The notes: generated from the sequence alone by a model not told the origin. Positions 40,581 through 49,396 are shown, counted from the first letter of the stretch. The stretch: 61,479 nt of DNA from Acidaminococcaceae bacterium (GCA_017554485.1 JAFZIG010000042.1:1-61479), one strand, 5' to 3'. A program made the numbers and translations.

Positions 40581-41393
40581 TTATTCTTTCTCCGGATACA
40601 GCTTGAAACCGCCAAAATCTTTCATGCAATGCTTGCACAGGCAAATGTCTTTCACACGTTTGTTGTACGCGATATAACCTAAAATCAGCTTCTCCATGTT
40701 CTTGATACTCTTGGCCATGGCCTCCACCACTTCCTTGTGAGACAACGGTGTGGGTGAAATGCCGGCGCCCATGTTGGTTACGATGGCCACGTTGGTATAA
40801 CACAGTTCCGCTTCCCGGGCCAGAGCCGCTTCCTGGGCGTTGGTCATGCCGATGACATCGCCCCCCAGCATGGCGTAAGCGCGGACTTCTGCCGCCGTTT
40901 CAAAACGGGGACCGTCGGTGCAGACATAGCAGCCTTTTTCATGGAAGGTGATGTCCGTCTTCTTCAGTATGGCAATAGCCTTCTGACGCAGGGTTTCACA
41001 GTACGGGTTGGTAAAATCCGCATGGGCTACGCCACGGATGGGATTATCATAAAACGTGCTGATGCGGGCTTTGGTAAAATCCATCAGCTGGTCGCAGACC
41101 ACAAAGTGTCCCGCCTTCATATTGGGATTCAGGGAACCTGTAGCGGAAGTAGCAAACACTTCCGTGATGCCCAGGCTCTTCAGCGCCCAGATGTTGGCCC
41201 GGTAGTTGATCATGTGGGGCGCCACGGAATGATCCACACCGTGACGGGACAGGAACGCTACCATGTTGCCGCTCATCTCGCCGATGTTGCACAGGGCTTT
41301 GCCGTAGGGTGTCTCAATGATTTTTGTCTCAAAGCCTTTCAGGGTATCGGGATTCTCAATGCCGGTGCCGCCTACAATACCAATCTTACGCAT
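40581..41393 (-). CDS. mtnP: MTA/6-oxopurine nucleoside phosphorylase (MtnP family)
   Basis: 270 residues. Family motifs: MRKIGIVGGTGIENPDTLKG (phosphate loop), AFLSRHGVDHSVAPHMINYR, TSATGSLNPNMKAG, YVCTDGPRFETAAEV and VIGMTNAQEAALAREAELCY. It splits a purine nucleoside with phosphate, giving base and sugar-1-phosphate; in this operon MTA to MTR-1-P. The base-site segment reads IVTNMGAGIS, with Asn where MTA-specific enzymes usually have Asp. That favours 6-oxopurines or 5'-methylthioinosine. The C-terminus holds a CxxC (ICLCKHCMKDF). The first gene of the operon; AAAGGTGG precedes the ATG. Confidence 0.88.
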   Translation of the reverse strand: MRKIGIVGGTGIENPDTLKGFETKIIETPYGKALCNIGEMSGNMVAFLSRHGVDHSVAPHMINYRANIWALKSLGITEVFATSATGSLNPNMKAGHFVVCDQLMDFTKARISTFYDNPIRGVAHADFTNPYCETLRQKAIAILKKTDITFHEKGCYVCTDGPRFETAAEVRAYAMLGGDVIGMTNAQEAALAREAELCYTNVAIVTNMGAGISPTPLSHKEVVEAMAKSIKNMEKLILGYIAYNKRVKDICLCKHCMKDFGGFKLYPEKE

Positions 41394-41445
41394 GTTGTTA
41401 CCACCTTTCCGAAATTATTATGTCAGCCCGAAAATACTACTTTAT

Positions 41446-41451
41446 ATTATA
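41446..41451 (-). promoter_or_regulatory. -10 box of the mtnP-VOC-mtnA-ahcY operon
   Basis: Minus strand ATATGATATAAT (extended -10). It lies about 55 bases before the mtnP ATG, directly after the U-tract of the preceding terminator. No SAM or SAH riboswitch pattern was seen in the short leader. Confidence 0.5.
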
Positions 41452-41461
41452 TCATATAAAA

Positions 41462-41496
41462 TTAAAATAAGAAAAGCCGTGGAAAAATCCACGGCT
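41462..41496 (-). terminator. Intrinsic terminator of the lipoprotein gene
   Basis: On the minus strand AGCCGTGGA, loop TTTT, TCCACGGCT, then TTTCTTATTTT. A perfect 9-bp stem with a U-rich tail, 42 bases after the stop at 41538. Confidence 0.9.
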
Positions 41497-41537
41497 GTAA
41501 AAGAAAATATAATTTGTTTCAGCACACTTTGCATTGC

Positions 41538-42164
41538 TTATTTTGTACCGCATTTTTCGTGGGTGACCCACTTCTTGCCATTTTCATCATGGCGCACATA
41601 GGTTTTATCGAACGGAACCAGGACTTTCTTTTCTACGATTGGCTTCTTATAGGATGCGGGATCAAGCTTTTTGGTATGGGTGCTTACAACTTCGATGACG
41701 CAGTTACCTTTGCAGCCGCCCACTAACACTTCAATATCATAATTCTCCTGGCCTTGTACTTCCCTGCCGTCATCCAGCTTGAATTTGGGCCGGGAGTCGC
41801 TGTCCAGAGTCCGATGGAAACCGGCTAACACTTCACCGTAATCCAGCAGGGCATTTTTCGGCCCTTTATAAGTGTAACCGGTACTGCCCCATTTCAGATG
41901 CGGATAAGCATCTTTGGAAATCTTGTCATATTTTGCCACTTCCGGCAGTTTCATCACCTGCTGGGCATGAAGCTTTGCCTGTTCTACTTTTTTAGCCTCA
42001 TCATCCTTCGCGACGTTCGTGGCCTGCTTATCGTCTTTCTTCACGTTAGCAGCCTGTTTGGGAGGGTCAGCCGGTTTGGCAGGTTTCTTATCCCCGCCGC
42101 CGCATCCGGCTACACCGCAGGCTACAAAAACAGCCAGAGATAACGCCAACAATTTTTTGTTCAT
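41538..42164 (-). CDS. Lipoprotein of unknown function
   Basis: 208 residues; AGGAGGAG precedes the ATG. The lipobox is GVAGC (Cys near residue 21). A Lys/Ala/Pro/Asp-rich linker (residues 25-65, with repeats KKDDKQATNV) is followed by a folded domain with HLKWGSTGYTYKGPKNALL, FKLDDGREVQGQENYDIEVL and a Cys pair CKGNC. It is anchored to a membrane and has no known family by eye. It ends at a strong terminator and is followed by the mtnP operon promoter. Confidence 0.7.
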   Translation of the reverse strand: MNKKLLALSLAVFVACGVAGCGGGDKKPAKPADPPKQAANVKKDDKQATNVAKDDEAKKVEQAKLHAQQVMKLPEVAKYDKISKDAYPHLKWGSTGYTYKGPKNALLDYGEVLAGFHRTLDSDSRPKFKLDDGREVQGQENYDIEVLVGGCKGNCVIEVVSTHTKKLDPASYKKPIVEKKVLVPFDKTYVRHDENGKKWVTHEKCGTK

Positions 42165-42194
42165 ACTGAAACTCCTCCTTCTTTAAATTGAAAT

Positions 42195-42222
42195 AATATA
42201 GTAAAACAAATTTTGAAACCAA
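42195..42222 (-). promoter_or_regulatory. Candidate promoter of the lipoprotein gene
   Basis: Minus strand TTGGTT, a 16-base spacer, then TATATT, about 30 bases before the start codon. It lies just beyond the HAD phosphatase stop codon. Confidence 0.4.
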
Positions 42223-42224
42223 TA

Positions 42225-42869
42225 CTATATCTGCTTTAACAGCGGCAACAGCGCCGGGATGTCTTGCAGCCAGTGATCCGGCGAGACCATTGCCTTAAAC
42301 TTTTTCAAATCAAACTGCGTGTACTCAACTGCCGCAGTATGACAGCCAGCAGCCTTCCCGCTTATTATATCATAAGGCGCATCTCCTACACAAAGAGTTT
42401 CCTCAGGTTTTGTTCCTAATTTTTCCAATGCCATCTTTGTCGGTTCCGAATCCGGTTTGGGATGAGTTACCTGCTCCGAGCCGATTACTGCAACAAAATA
42501 ATCTGCTATGCCCAAACACCTTGCGCCACGTAAACATGTTGCTGTACTTTTACTTGTCACAATTGCCATGGGAATACCCATTTGCTGCAACTGTTCCAGT
42601 GTTTCCTTTACACCGGGAAAAGGCTTTATAAGTTCATCGTGATGAATCTCCTGATAAGCTCTGTATTCATCACAGATCCGACTGCCATTTTCTTCGCCAA
42701 AGATACTGGTGAGGCAAATATACAAGGGCTGACCAAACGTTTCAATAAAAGGCGCCCGGTCCGCTTTTTTCCCCAACACTTTTTCCGTACTGTAATCATA
42801 ACAGGCATAAATTACCGGCAGCGTGTTAGCCAGGGTGCCGTCAAAATCAAAAATAAGTCCTTTGATCAT
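42225..42869 (-). CDS. HAD-superfamily hydrolase (phosphoglycolate phosphatase-like)
   Basis: 214 residues. HAD motifs: I LIFDFDGTLANTLPV (nucleophile Asp and second Asp), II AIVTSKSTA (Ser/Thr), III lysine HPKPDSEP, IV CVGDAPYDIISGKAAG. A helical cap occupies residues 15-85 (C1 type). This is the PGPase/GPH/beta-phosphoglucomutase-like group that removes phosphate from small metabolites. AGAAAGA precedes the ATG. It starts 25 bases after the racemase-like gene ends; the two are probably co-transcribed. Confidence 0.93.
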   Translation of the reverse strand: MIKGLIFDFDGTLANTLPVIYACYDYSTEKVLGKKADRAPFIETFGQPLYICLTSIFGEENGSRICDEYRAYQEIHHDELIKPFPGVKETLEQLQQMGIPMAIVTSKSTATCLRGARCLGIADYFVAVIGSEQVTHPKPDSEPTKMALEKLGTKPEETLCVGDAPYDIISGKAAGCHTAAVEYTQFDLKKFKAMVSPDHWLQDIPALLPLLKQI

Positions 42870-42894
42870 TTATACATTCTTTCTGAAGGAAACA

Positions 42895-43956
42895 TTACAC
42901 AATAAATTTCTTGACATATTTGCTGGTGTACAAGTGAAGCAGCGCGTGATACTTCACCTTAAAGGTCAGCACGTCCCCGACTTCATAGCTGTCTGAACCG
43001 TGCAGATTAATTATTGTGTGGTCGCTGCTGGCGCCGATGAATTCAATGTTTTCATCCAGGGGCACCAGATATTCATATTCCACGTCCTGCGTGCCGAACG
43101 CTAACAGGGCGCGCTTCATATTACCTTCGTTTTTATATTCCACATGCTGCCCGTAAGCATTGCCGCCGATAGTCCCGACAGGCTGTGACGGTTTATCTTT
43201 GATCTCGATGATCTGCGCTTTAAACAGAAACACGTCGTCATGCAGATAGTGAAGCCTTCGGTTATCCACTGAATCAAAGCCTAACAGCCAGGCTTCGCCG
43301 AAACGCCCGTGATTGACCTGCAGCGGCATGGTTTGGTTCTCGATCATTTCCATGGCCGCCGTGGACATGCCGGAAATGTAAGGCAGTTTTACGGAAAATT
43401 TTTCCTCAATATGCGATGCAACATCAATTAGTCCCTGCATGTTTTCCAAATCGGTTATTACGCCGCCGAAACACCCCAGGTTCGTTCCCACACCCAGCAG
43501 CTTTAGATTTGGTGATTGGAGGATCAATGCGGCAGCCTCATCAATTTCGTTTAAATTTTTATAAAAGATTCCCTCCCGCAAATCACCCATGTCAATGGCA
43601 AGGAGAATACCGTGTGTCTTATTCTGTTTCTTTGCTTCTTCCTGTAAAAACAAAATCGTTTTGCATTCCGATTCAAAGCTTACTTCTGCCGAAGCAACGA
43701 CCTCTTTCACTTCACAGGGCTGGGATAGACGTATCAACAGTCTTGTTTTTTTTGTATGCAGCTTTGACAGATCCTCGATACGCGAACTGGCCAACCAGTC
43801 GCACTCGCTTTCTTCGAGGATCCGCATTACAGCATCATCCGCACTGAATCCCTTCACAACGGCGCACATGGTTTTATGATTCCTGTGCAGCATCCGGGCA
43901 ACCGTTGAAATGTTCTCCAGTAATTTTTCTTTGTTACATTCAACACACGGGTACAT
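42895..43956 (-). CDS. Ornithine racemase-like PLP-dependent amino-acid racemase
   Basis: 353 residues with an alanine-racemase-type TIM barrel. The PLP lysine lies in AVVKGFSADD near residue 35; LLAIDMGDLREGIF and GVGTNLGCFGGVI are typical of the ornithine racemase/YhfX branch rather than Alr. The C-terminal barrel has INLHGSDSYEVGDVLTF. In amino-acid fermenters this group interconverts ornithine enantiomers for the oxidative branch of the pathway. No ornithine aminomutase genes are in the window. AAAGGTGA lies close to the ATG. Confidence 0.82.
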   Translation of the reverse strand: MYPCVECNKEKLLENISTVARMLHRNHKTMCAVVKGFSADDAVMRILEESECDWLASSRIEDLSKLHTKKTRLLIRLSQPCEVKEVVASAEVSFESECKTILFLQEEAKKQNKTHGILLAIDMGDLREGIFYKNLNEIDEAAALILQSPNLKLLGVGTNLGCFGGVITDLENMQGLIDVASHIEEKFSVKLPYISGMSTAAMEMIENQTMPLQVNHGRFGEAWLLGFDSVDNRRLHYLHDDVFLFKAQIIEIKDKPSQPVGTIGGNAYGQHVEYKNEGNMKRALLAFGTQDVEYEYLVPLDENIEFIGASSDHTIINLHGSDSYEVGDVLTFKVKYHALLHLYTSKYVKKFIV

Positions 43957-44000
43957 GACTCACCTTTGATTGTTTTATAAGATTACCAATGCTTTTTGCG

Positions 44001-44615
44001 TTATTTTACAATCAAATCCCCGGCTTCTACAGGCAAATTCTTATTGGTAAACGCAAACTGGAAAGGATATCCCTCCTGTGCCGTGCCGTCATACTGCCAT
44101 TTGAAAATGAATCTGCGTTCCCTGTCTTTTATATCTTCTGATGTGATGGGAGCTGGAGACGAACTGTTAATTATCTTGCCATAAAGCAGGGAAATCTGTA
44201 TCTGGTTATCTCCGTGGAGCAGTATCGCATCATCCTCCAGGAAAAACGTTCCGTATAGAACGTGTCCGTACACATTCAGGACAGGAGACGCGAACACGCC
44301 GCTGCCCTGTTCGACTTCCACATTGTCTACCACATACACTGCGTTGTATCCGTTATATTTTTCACGGAGCGACTCCCGGTAAGCCCTGGCTTTCTGCAAA
44401 GTTTCTTCATAGTTGTTCACTGCAATGTCCTTCAGGGGATCAACGCATACCGGGTTAGAGCCTTTAACTGTGCTTTTTTCGTAATGAACCGGGAACATCA
44501 CCCGTATTTTTGCAGCGCATTCTGTGCAGATAGTTCCGTCCTTCATTTTTATTACGTTCAGGATCGGCTGGCCGCAAACAGGACAGAAACCGTTATGCAA
44601 TAATTTATTACTCAT
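44001..44615 (-). CDS. Zinc-ribbon protein, DUF4428-like module (short paralogue)
   Basis: 204 residues from the ATG at 44615 (GGAGG six bases upstream). One zinc ribbon (FCPVCGQPI with CTECAAKIR) is followed by RVMFPVHYEK and a beta-rich domain ending EAGDLIVK. The arrangement repeats the third ribbon and C-terminal domain of the 370-residue neighbour (ICAACAEKVRLLYPVKY ... YPGDNLIIV). The two are tandem paralogues and lie 75 bases apart. The protein is cytoplasmic with no signal. Function unknown. Confidence 0.75.
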   Translation of the reverse strand: MSNKLLHNGFCPVCGQPILNVIKMKDGTICTECAAKIRVMFPVHYEKSTVKGSNPVCVDPLKDIAVNNYEETLQKARAYRESLREKYNGYNAVYVVDNVEVEQGSGVFASPVLNVYGHVLYGTFFLEDDAILLHGDNQIQISLLYGKIINSSSPAPITSEDIKDRERRFIFKWQYDGTAQEGYPFQFAFTNKNLPVEAGDLIVK

Positions 44616-44690
44616 ACTAACCTCCATTTTGCCACTGATAGTCCGCGGCATGCATGTAATGAAAGTATTATTTCAAACTTTTTACTCCGC

Positions 44691-45803
44691 CTACACAATA
44701 ATAAGGTTATCGCCCGGATAAATGCAGGAAGTGTCTTCAGCCACCGTCACAATGGCATAATATCCTTCCCCGACGCTGTCAACATTATTTCCGGAGTATT
44801 CTTCAAATCCGGTGATCTGCTGCAGCCGTTCTATACGCATGGTAAAACCGGAATCGTTTCGGTTTACTTGGATCAGATCGCCTTTGGATGCTTTGCCTAA
44901 CAGAATTTTTCCCCTGATACGGTATTCCTTTTTGCCGGGGTTGGTGCGTGCTTTATCAAAATCCCTGGCAACGCTGCCTACGGATATGACCGCTTCGCAG
45001 CTGCCGTACTGCTTCTCCAGCTGTTGCCGTTTTACATTTACATCTTCTAAGGCTTTGCGGAATTCCGGCAGCGTAATAGTATTCAGTGTGTCAAGGTGCG
45101 CGCCCGTGTATTCACCTTCGCTGTCGTATGTCCTCGCATATTTGACCGGATACAGGAGGCGTACTTTTTCCGCGCACGCTGCGCAGATTTTTTGGTTATC
45201 CTTCAACAAAACGAACTTGGGAATTTCATCTTTAACCGACTGCTTGATGTCGCCCCACAAAGAACCGATAGATTTTTCGGATACGTTGGCCCCGCAGATG
45301 GGACAGGCATCCTGTTCTTTACGCTTTTCGTTAGCCGCCTTCTGTTTATCGGCCCTGGTAATCAAAGCGGACAGTTCTTTCAAGGTAATATTTGCAAGTT
45401 CTTTATCGGTTTCACCGTATTTTTCCAGCTCATTAAACTTACTGAAGCAGTCGTCACAGATATATCCGTCCTTTACTTCCATGGTCATGAACTTAGGCAT
45501 TTTGCCGCCGCAGATGGGGCAGACCTCAGGCTTTACGTCTTTGGCCGCCTTGTCGGCAGCCAGCTCGCCCTTTTTGGCAAGCACTGCCGCCTTAATGGGA
45601 GCAATATAAAACTCTTTATCATCGTCCATCCTGCCACTTTCAAAATCATCCAGCACCAGATCCCAACATTCAAAACAGATGGTACCGTCGTGAACATCCA
45701 GGCCTTTTCCGGTAAATTCTTTACCGCAGATCGGACAGACCCGTTTCACTTCCTGTTTCTTTTCCTCTTTCTTCTTGCCGAATAAACTGTCGAAGAATCC
45801 CAT
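44691..45803 (-). CDS. Three-ribbon DUF4428-type zinc-ribbon protein
   Basis: 370 residues from the ATG at 45803 (AAGGAGGTG upstream). MGFFDSLFGKKKEEKK starts a helix shared with the plus-strand protein at 51361 (MGFFDS). Three zinc ribbons follow: RVCPICGKEF/CFECW, EVCPICGGKM/CDDCF and DACPICGANV/CAACA. Between them are Lys/Glu-rich linkers. The C-terminal domain is beta-rich. DUF4428 proteins are found near SPFH-domain and zinc-ribbon membrane proteins in Bacillota; their role is unknown. Confidence 0.8.
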   Translation of the reverse strand: MGFFDSLFGKKKEEKKQEVKRVCPICGKEFTGKGLDVHDGTICFECWDLVLDDFESGRMDDDKEFYIAPIKAAVLAKKGELAADKAAKDVKPEVCPICGGKMPKFMTMEVKDGYICDDCFSKFNELEKYGETDKELANITLKELSALITRADKQKAANEKRKEQDACPICGANVSEKSIGSLWGDIKQSVKDEIPKFVLLKDNQKICAACAEKVRLLYPVKYARTYDSEGEYTGAHLDTLNTITLPEFRKALEDVNVKRQQLEKQYGSCEAVISVGSVARDFDKARTNPGKKEYRIRGKILLGKASKGDLIQVNRNDSGFTMRIERLQQITGFEEYSGNNVDSVGEGYYAIVTVAEDTSCIYPGDNLIIV

Positions 45804-45911
45804 AAGAAGCACCTCCTTAAAACCGTGAAAGTGTTTTGTTGCACGGGTTTCCCACTGTTGCCGATACAGTTAATCAAAGCGTATGCGAACATCATTTACA
45901 TAAATATTGTA

Positions 45912-46850
45912 TCACAGTTCTAACTTAATTACGCGATGGTTCTTCATATCGGGAATATAAAGCGCTTTGTACGTCTGTGTAAGATCCGCAGGAGCCAGAC
46001 CCTCTGCTTCGTAAATCTTAGTCACTTCTTTTGTTCCGATATCAACTGCAAGAATTGCCCCGGTTTTTACCCTGAAGTCTGATACATACAGCGCATATTG
46101 GTCTTCGGAAAGCGTGATGCCATCGTAATATATTGAAGTATTTTTATCAGCGGCCGGATCGCCGGAATATATTTTTCTGCTTATGAACTTTTCTGCTTTC
46201 GGATGACGAAGGTCACTGACCCTGTAAACTACGTTTTCCATATCCGCTTCCGCGATATCCGGGCCGCTTTCGGGAAGCGCCGTGATATACATGACACCTT
46301 TTTCGCTGACGGCCATACACCTGGCGCCCTGCAGTTCAAGCCATTTTACTGGCTTAACCCGGTTCATGTTCTCCGGATGCGTGATATCAAGGGCGAAAAT
46401 CTGCCCCACGTTGTCAGAAGAAACGTATAATGTGTTACCGTCAACAGCAGCTGATTTCAGGTAATACGGCGCCGGAAAGGTTATCGTCTGCAAAACCGTT
46501 TCCGGGCGATCCAGATTATAAACACGAAGGTTTTTGCCGTCGCAGACGAACAGGTAATGATCTTTTACCGCCATGCCCGAAGGATTGTGCAGGATGCCGG
46601 GAGGTATCAGCACGCTTGTCTGTCCGTTTTTGCGGAACAGGATGTATCCTTCCCTGTCATCAATGCCGGGAGGGACGTGTTCAGTTCCGTAATTGGCTAT
46701 CAGCACTCCGCCGTTATACGGCCGCACACATTCTGCGGACCGGATCCCTTCCTGTATCACGGAGGTATCCGGAACTGCAGCCGCATGAGACGGCAACGGA
46801 AGGATTAAACAACAGGCAAAGAGTAAAAACGAAACTAATAATTTTATCAA
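45912..46850 (-). CDS. Exported beta-propeller (NHL-like) protein
   Basis: 312 residues. The start is a TTG at 46850, about 11 bases after GGGAGG; no ATG lies nearby. A signal peptide (FLLFACCLILPLPSHAA) is followed by repeated blades with the pattern 'G.l...D..n.rv': GILHNPSGMAVKDHYLFVCD, ADLTQTYKALYIPDMKNHRV, LALDITH-type segments. These are NHL/YncE-like six-bladed propellers, which bind ligands or metals. It is placed outside the cytoplasm. Function unknown. Confidence 0.75.
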   Translation of the reverse strand: MIKLLVSFLLFACCLILPLPSHAAAVPDTSVIQEGIRSAECVRPYNGGVLIANYGTEHVPPGIDDREGYILFRKNGQTSVLIPPGILHNPSGMAVKDHYLFVCDGKNLRVYNLDRPETVLQTITFPAPYYLKSAAVDGNTLYVSSDNVGQIFALDITHPENMNRVKPVKWLELQGARCMAVSEKGVMYITALPESGPDIAEADMENVVYRVSDLRHPKAEKFISRKIYSGDPAADKNTSIYYDGITLSEDQYALYVSDFRVKTGAILAVDIGTKEVTKIYEAEGLAPADLTQTYKALYIPDMKNHRVIKLEL

Positions 46851-46948
46851 AATTGCAGCGCCTCCCTGTCTGAGTAAATATCTGTTTTACGTTGCAAAAG
46901 AATCATTATACAAATGCAAATATAAAAAAGATCGCTTAGCAATACCGG

Positions 46949-47773
46949 TCAGCCTACTCCGCCCTGGTTGTTAAAAATCAACATGGCTTCGCCATTGGGT
47001 TTGATCCTGTAAATCTGGTTAAAGTCCTGGCTGACTAAAAAAGTCTGTACCAGTTTATTGCCATCATAGGCTTTCAATTCATAATAATCTTTCGGTGCAA
47101 TAGGAGGCCTGATTGCCTGGATACCCGGGTAACTGATCTTCCTCACGTCAGTTATATAATCATCTTCATAACGGTAATCACGGCCCGGTTGAAGCCCGGT
47201 CAGCTTCGGGTTCTGCTGCCGTACCCAGGCGATGGCCATAAACGCGGAAGGAGAAGTATGAACGCCCTCAAACACGTAGGTTCCGGCCAGATCCGGATCG
47301 GTACGCATGGCGCGGGTTGCATCAAACATCTGAGGTGTTAACGTAATCTTTTTATCATCTACGGTTGCATTATATATGACATATGTCATCGGAGGAAGAA
47401 TTTTGGGGTCAGGCTTCGGATTTCGTTTGTCGGTATAACCGTGGGTCAGAACGACCTCTCCGTAATTAAGGCCTACGTCCATGTGACCTGCAATATAAAT
47501 CCGGGGCGCCATGTCAGAACCTTCATAGGAATTGCCTTCGTAGTTACGGCTTTCCACTCCCACAAGAACGGCAGGATTATTATAAAAACCATTAACAACA
47601 ATTACATCGATACGTCCGTTGGGAATCCCGCTTGTTGTTTTACGAACGTAGACACCGGATGCCGGCGGCCATTTCCCGTCGATTGCTTTTGGCTCTGCAT
47701 TGACCAGCCCGCTGCTGAAAATCATTGTCATAAAAAGGCTTGTGCATACTAACAATTTCCAAATCCTGTTCAT
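46949..47773 (-). CDS. Exported protein of unknown function
   Basis: 274 residues; AAGGAGTG precedes the ATG. Signal peptide: LLVCTSLFMTMIFSSGLVNA. The mature part opens DGKWPPASGVYVRKTTSG and has many beta-strands (RIDVIVVNGFYNNPAVLVGV, PRIYIAGHMDVGLNYGEVVL). The late segment DYYELKAYDGNKLVQTFLVS is followed by the closing FNQIYRIKPNGEAMLIF. I recognise no family. It sits in a group of exported proteins between zinc-ribbon genes. Confidence 0.65.
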   Translation of the reverse strand: MNRIWKLLVCTSLFMTMIFSSGLVNAEPKAIDGKWPPASGVYVRKTTSGIPNGRIDVIVVNGFYNNPAVLVGVESRNYEGNSYEGSDMAPRIYIAGHMDVGLNYGEVVLTHGYTDKRNPKPDPKILPPMTYVIYNATVDDKKITLTPQMFDATRAMRTDPDLAGTYVFEGVHTSPSAFMAIAWVRQQNPKLTGLQPGRDYRYEDDYITDVRKISYPGIQAIRPPIAPKDYYELKAYDGNKLVQTFLVSQDFNQIYRIKPNGEAMLIFNNQGGVG

Positions 47774-47827
47774 TGATTTTTCACTCCTTTATATAATTAT
47801 TTTTAATATGTTTTACACTGATTTGTT

Positions 47828-49396
47828 TTACAAAACATTGTAATCGGCAATCACCCAGTCATGTTCCCAAAGATTCAGTTCCGTATCGCAGTATTCACAC
47901 CTGCCCCCGTTCAGAAGTGAGATGCTGGCGCCGCAGTTCCTGCACTTTAAAACAGAAGGACCGCACACGGCCTGGGTTTTGCAGGCTGCGCTTTTTATCA
48001 GCTGCAGTTCCACGGTTTCCGTAGTATCTTTGCAGCGCCCCCCTATTGCATGGGTCAGGTTGGCGATGGCCTTCATGTGGATGTGCTGGGTCGTTTCGTC
48101 GCAGTGAAAATCCAGCAGCGACATCTCGGTCACATCCATATCCACCACGTTGCTGTAAAAATCCAGATGTGGAGAAACATCTGTTAACGTAAATGCGTGG
48201 GCCTGGGAATTATTGGAGGCATAATGGATGGCCGCCAGTTTGTTCTGGATGTTGCTGAAGAAATTTTCCAAAGAAAAACGCTTGTCAAATGACTTGATTT
48301 CTTTTTCAATTGTTTCATTCTTTGACTCGCGCTGTTTGCGTTCTTCCAGTTTTTTCTTAGACCGATAGGTTACAGATTGTTTCAGTTGCAAAAGCGGAAA
48401 GAGAGTTACAAAAAATCCGTATTCTGCAATGTAACCCATCAGAGCCGCGCAAACAGCTGCAGAAAAGAATGTTGCCGTGAATCGCATAAACAGACCGGCG
48501 TCCAGTATTTCCATAAAGAACAGACCGTAGATCATGCAGATGATAAAGATGGGCACCGCCCCTAATAGAAACGCGCGGGTTCCGTAATGTGCCCGGGCAT
48601 CTTTATACTTGGCATAGGCCACATTGTAATCCTGGCGCAGGCCGAAACTGCTGACCCGGTTACCCAGATCCTCTACTGTAAATTTCGTGCCGCAATAATC
48701 ACAGCCGTCAAGAAGGTTTGCACGTGTCGTGGGATTACCGCAATTGGGACAGATGATCTCGTTACCCTTTGCGGCCTGCTTTGCGTTCAGCATGGTGTAA
48801 TGGGCCAGTTCGCTGTCTTTTTTCCTGTAGATCGTTTTATGATCCTTTTGGTAGATACGGGCCGCCTCAATGCGTTCTTTGGCATCCGTGATCATATACT
48901 TGCCGTCAAAATGTTTGTTTTTGGTAACGGAAACCCCGCCGTACCGTTTGCGCACCGCTTCAAAGTCCATAGTGATCCCCAACTGTTCCATGCGGCGTTT
49001 CTGCAGATACAGGATGTGCCAGTAAAGCTGTGTCGCCGTGTTTTGCAAAGGGCTGTTCTCCGGCAGTCCCGGCGCAGCGAAATACTCACGGAAGCTTTTC
49101 CGGAACTCGGTAATCAGACGCTCTGTCGCATCGCTGTCGCTCTTCCCGGTCTGGTCTTCTTTCACAAGATCGGTCAACTCATCCTTTAATGTGTAGCGTT
49201 TATCGGTCCAGGCCGGGAGCACCAGCAAATAAAAGAACACACAGGCTGCGAAAACCAAAAACAGGCCCAGCAGTACACAGGCGATAAAATTAAAGGACGT
49301 GTAGGAAGTAGTATTATCAAAGGCTGTATCAATCAGGCCGCCGCCGATAAAGAATGTGACCAGGAAAATTCCCAGCGATCCTAATCTTGATTCCAT
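47828..49396 (-). CDS. Zinc-ribbon membrane protein with a C-terminal Tim44-like segment
   Basis: 522 residues; AAGGAGG precedes the ATG. Two helices lie near the N-terminus (residues about 8-60) and two in the middle (about 275-330). Zinc ribbons: IICPNCGNPTTRANLLDG with CDYCGTKFT, and at the C-terminus CRNCGASISLLNGGRCEYC. Between the middle helices and the last ribbon is a domain (NIQNKLAAIHYASNN ... MSLLDFHCDETTQHIHMK) that resembles Tim44-like folds. Such proteins are annotated as zinc-ribbon/Tim44-like in Bacillota, with unknown role. Confidence 0.7.
   Translation of the reverse strand: MESRLGSLGIFLVTFFIGGGLIDTAFDNTTSYTSFNFIACVLLGLFLVFAACVFFYLLVLPAWTDKRYTLKDELTDLVKEDQTGKSDSDATERLITEFRKSFREYFAAPGLPENSPLQNTATQLYWHILYLQKRRMEQLGITMDFEAVRKRYGGVSVTKNKHFDGKYMITDAKERIEAARIYQKDHKTIYRKKDSELAHYTMLNAKQAAKGNEIICPNCGNPTTRANLLDGCDYCGTKFTVEDLGNRVSSFGLRQDYNVAYAKYKDARAHYGTRAFLLGAVPIFIICMIYGLFFMEILDAGLFMRFTATFFSAAVCAALMGYIAEYGFFVTLFPLLQLKQSVTYRSKKKLEERKQRESKNETIEKEIKSFDKRFSLENFFSNIQNKLAAIHYASNNSQAHAFTLTDVSPHLDFYSNVVDMDVTEMSLLDFHCDETTQHIHMKAIANLTHAIGGRCKDTTETVELQLIKSAACKTQAVCGPSVLKCRNCGASISLLNGGRCEYCDTELNLWEHDWVIADYNVL

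Noticed and set aside
40549-40803. In-frame extension of the VOC gene to 205 residues
   Set aside because: The extra 85 residues are out-of-frame mtnP sequence, low in order and rich in His/Gln/Arg. AGGAGG stands 9 bases before the ATG at 40548, which gives a normal glyoxalase-like length.
41394-41460. SAM or SAH riboswitch ahead of the mtnP operon
   Set aside because: The leader is only about 50 bases and has no long paired elements; the only stable hairpin nearby is the terminator of the upstream lipoprotein gene.
45096-45785. 229-codon plus-strand open frame opposite the three-ribbon protein
   Set aside because: The minus strand encodes regular CxxC ribbons with a strong ribosome binding site; the plus-strand product has no known pattern.
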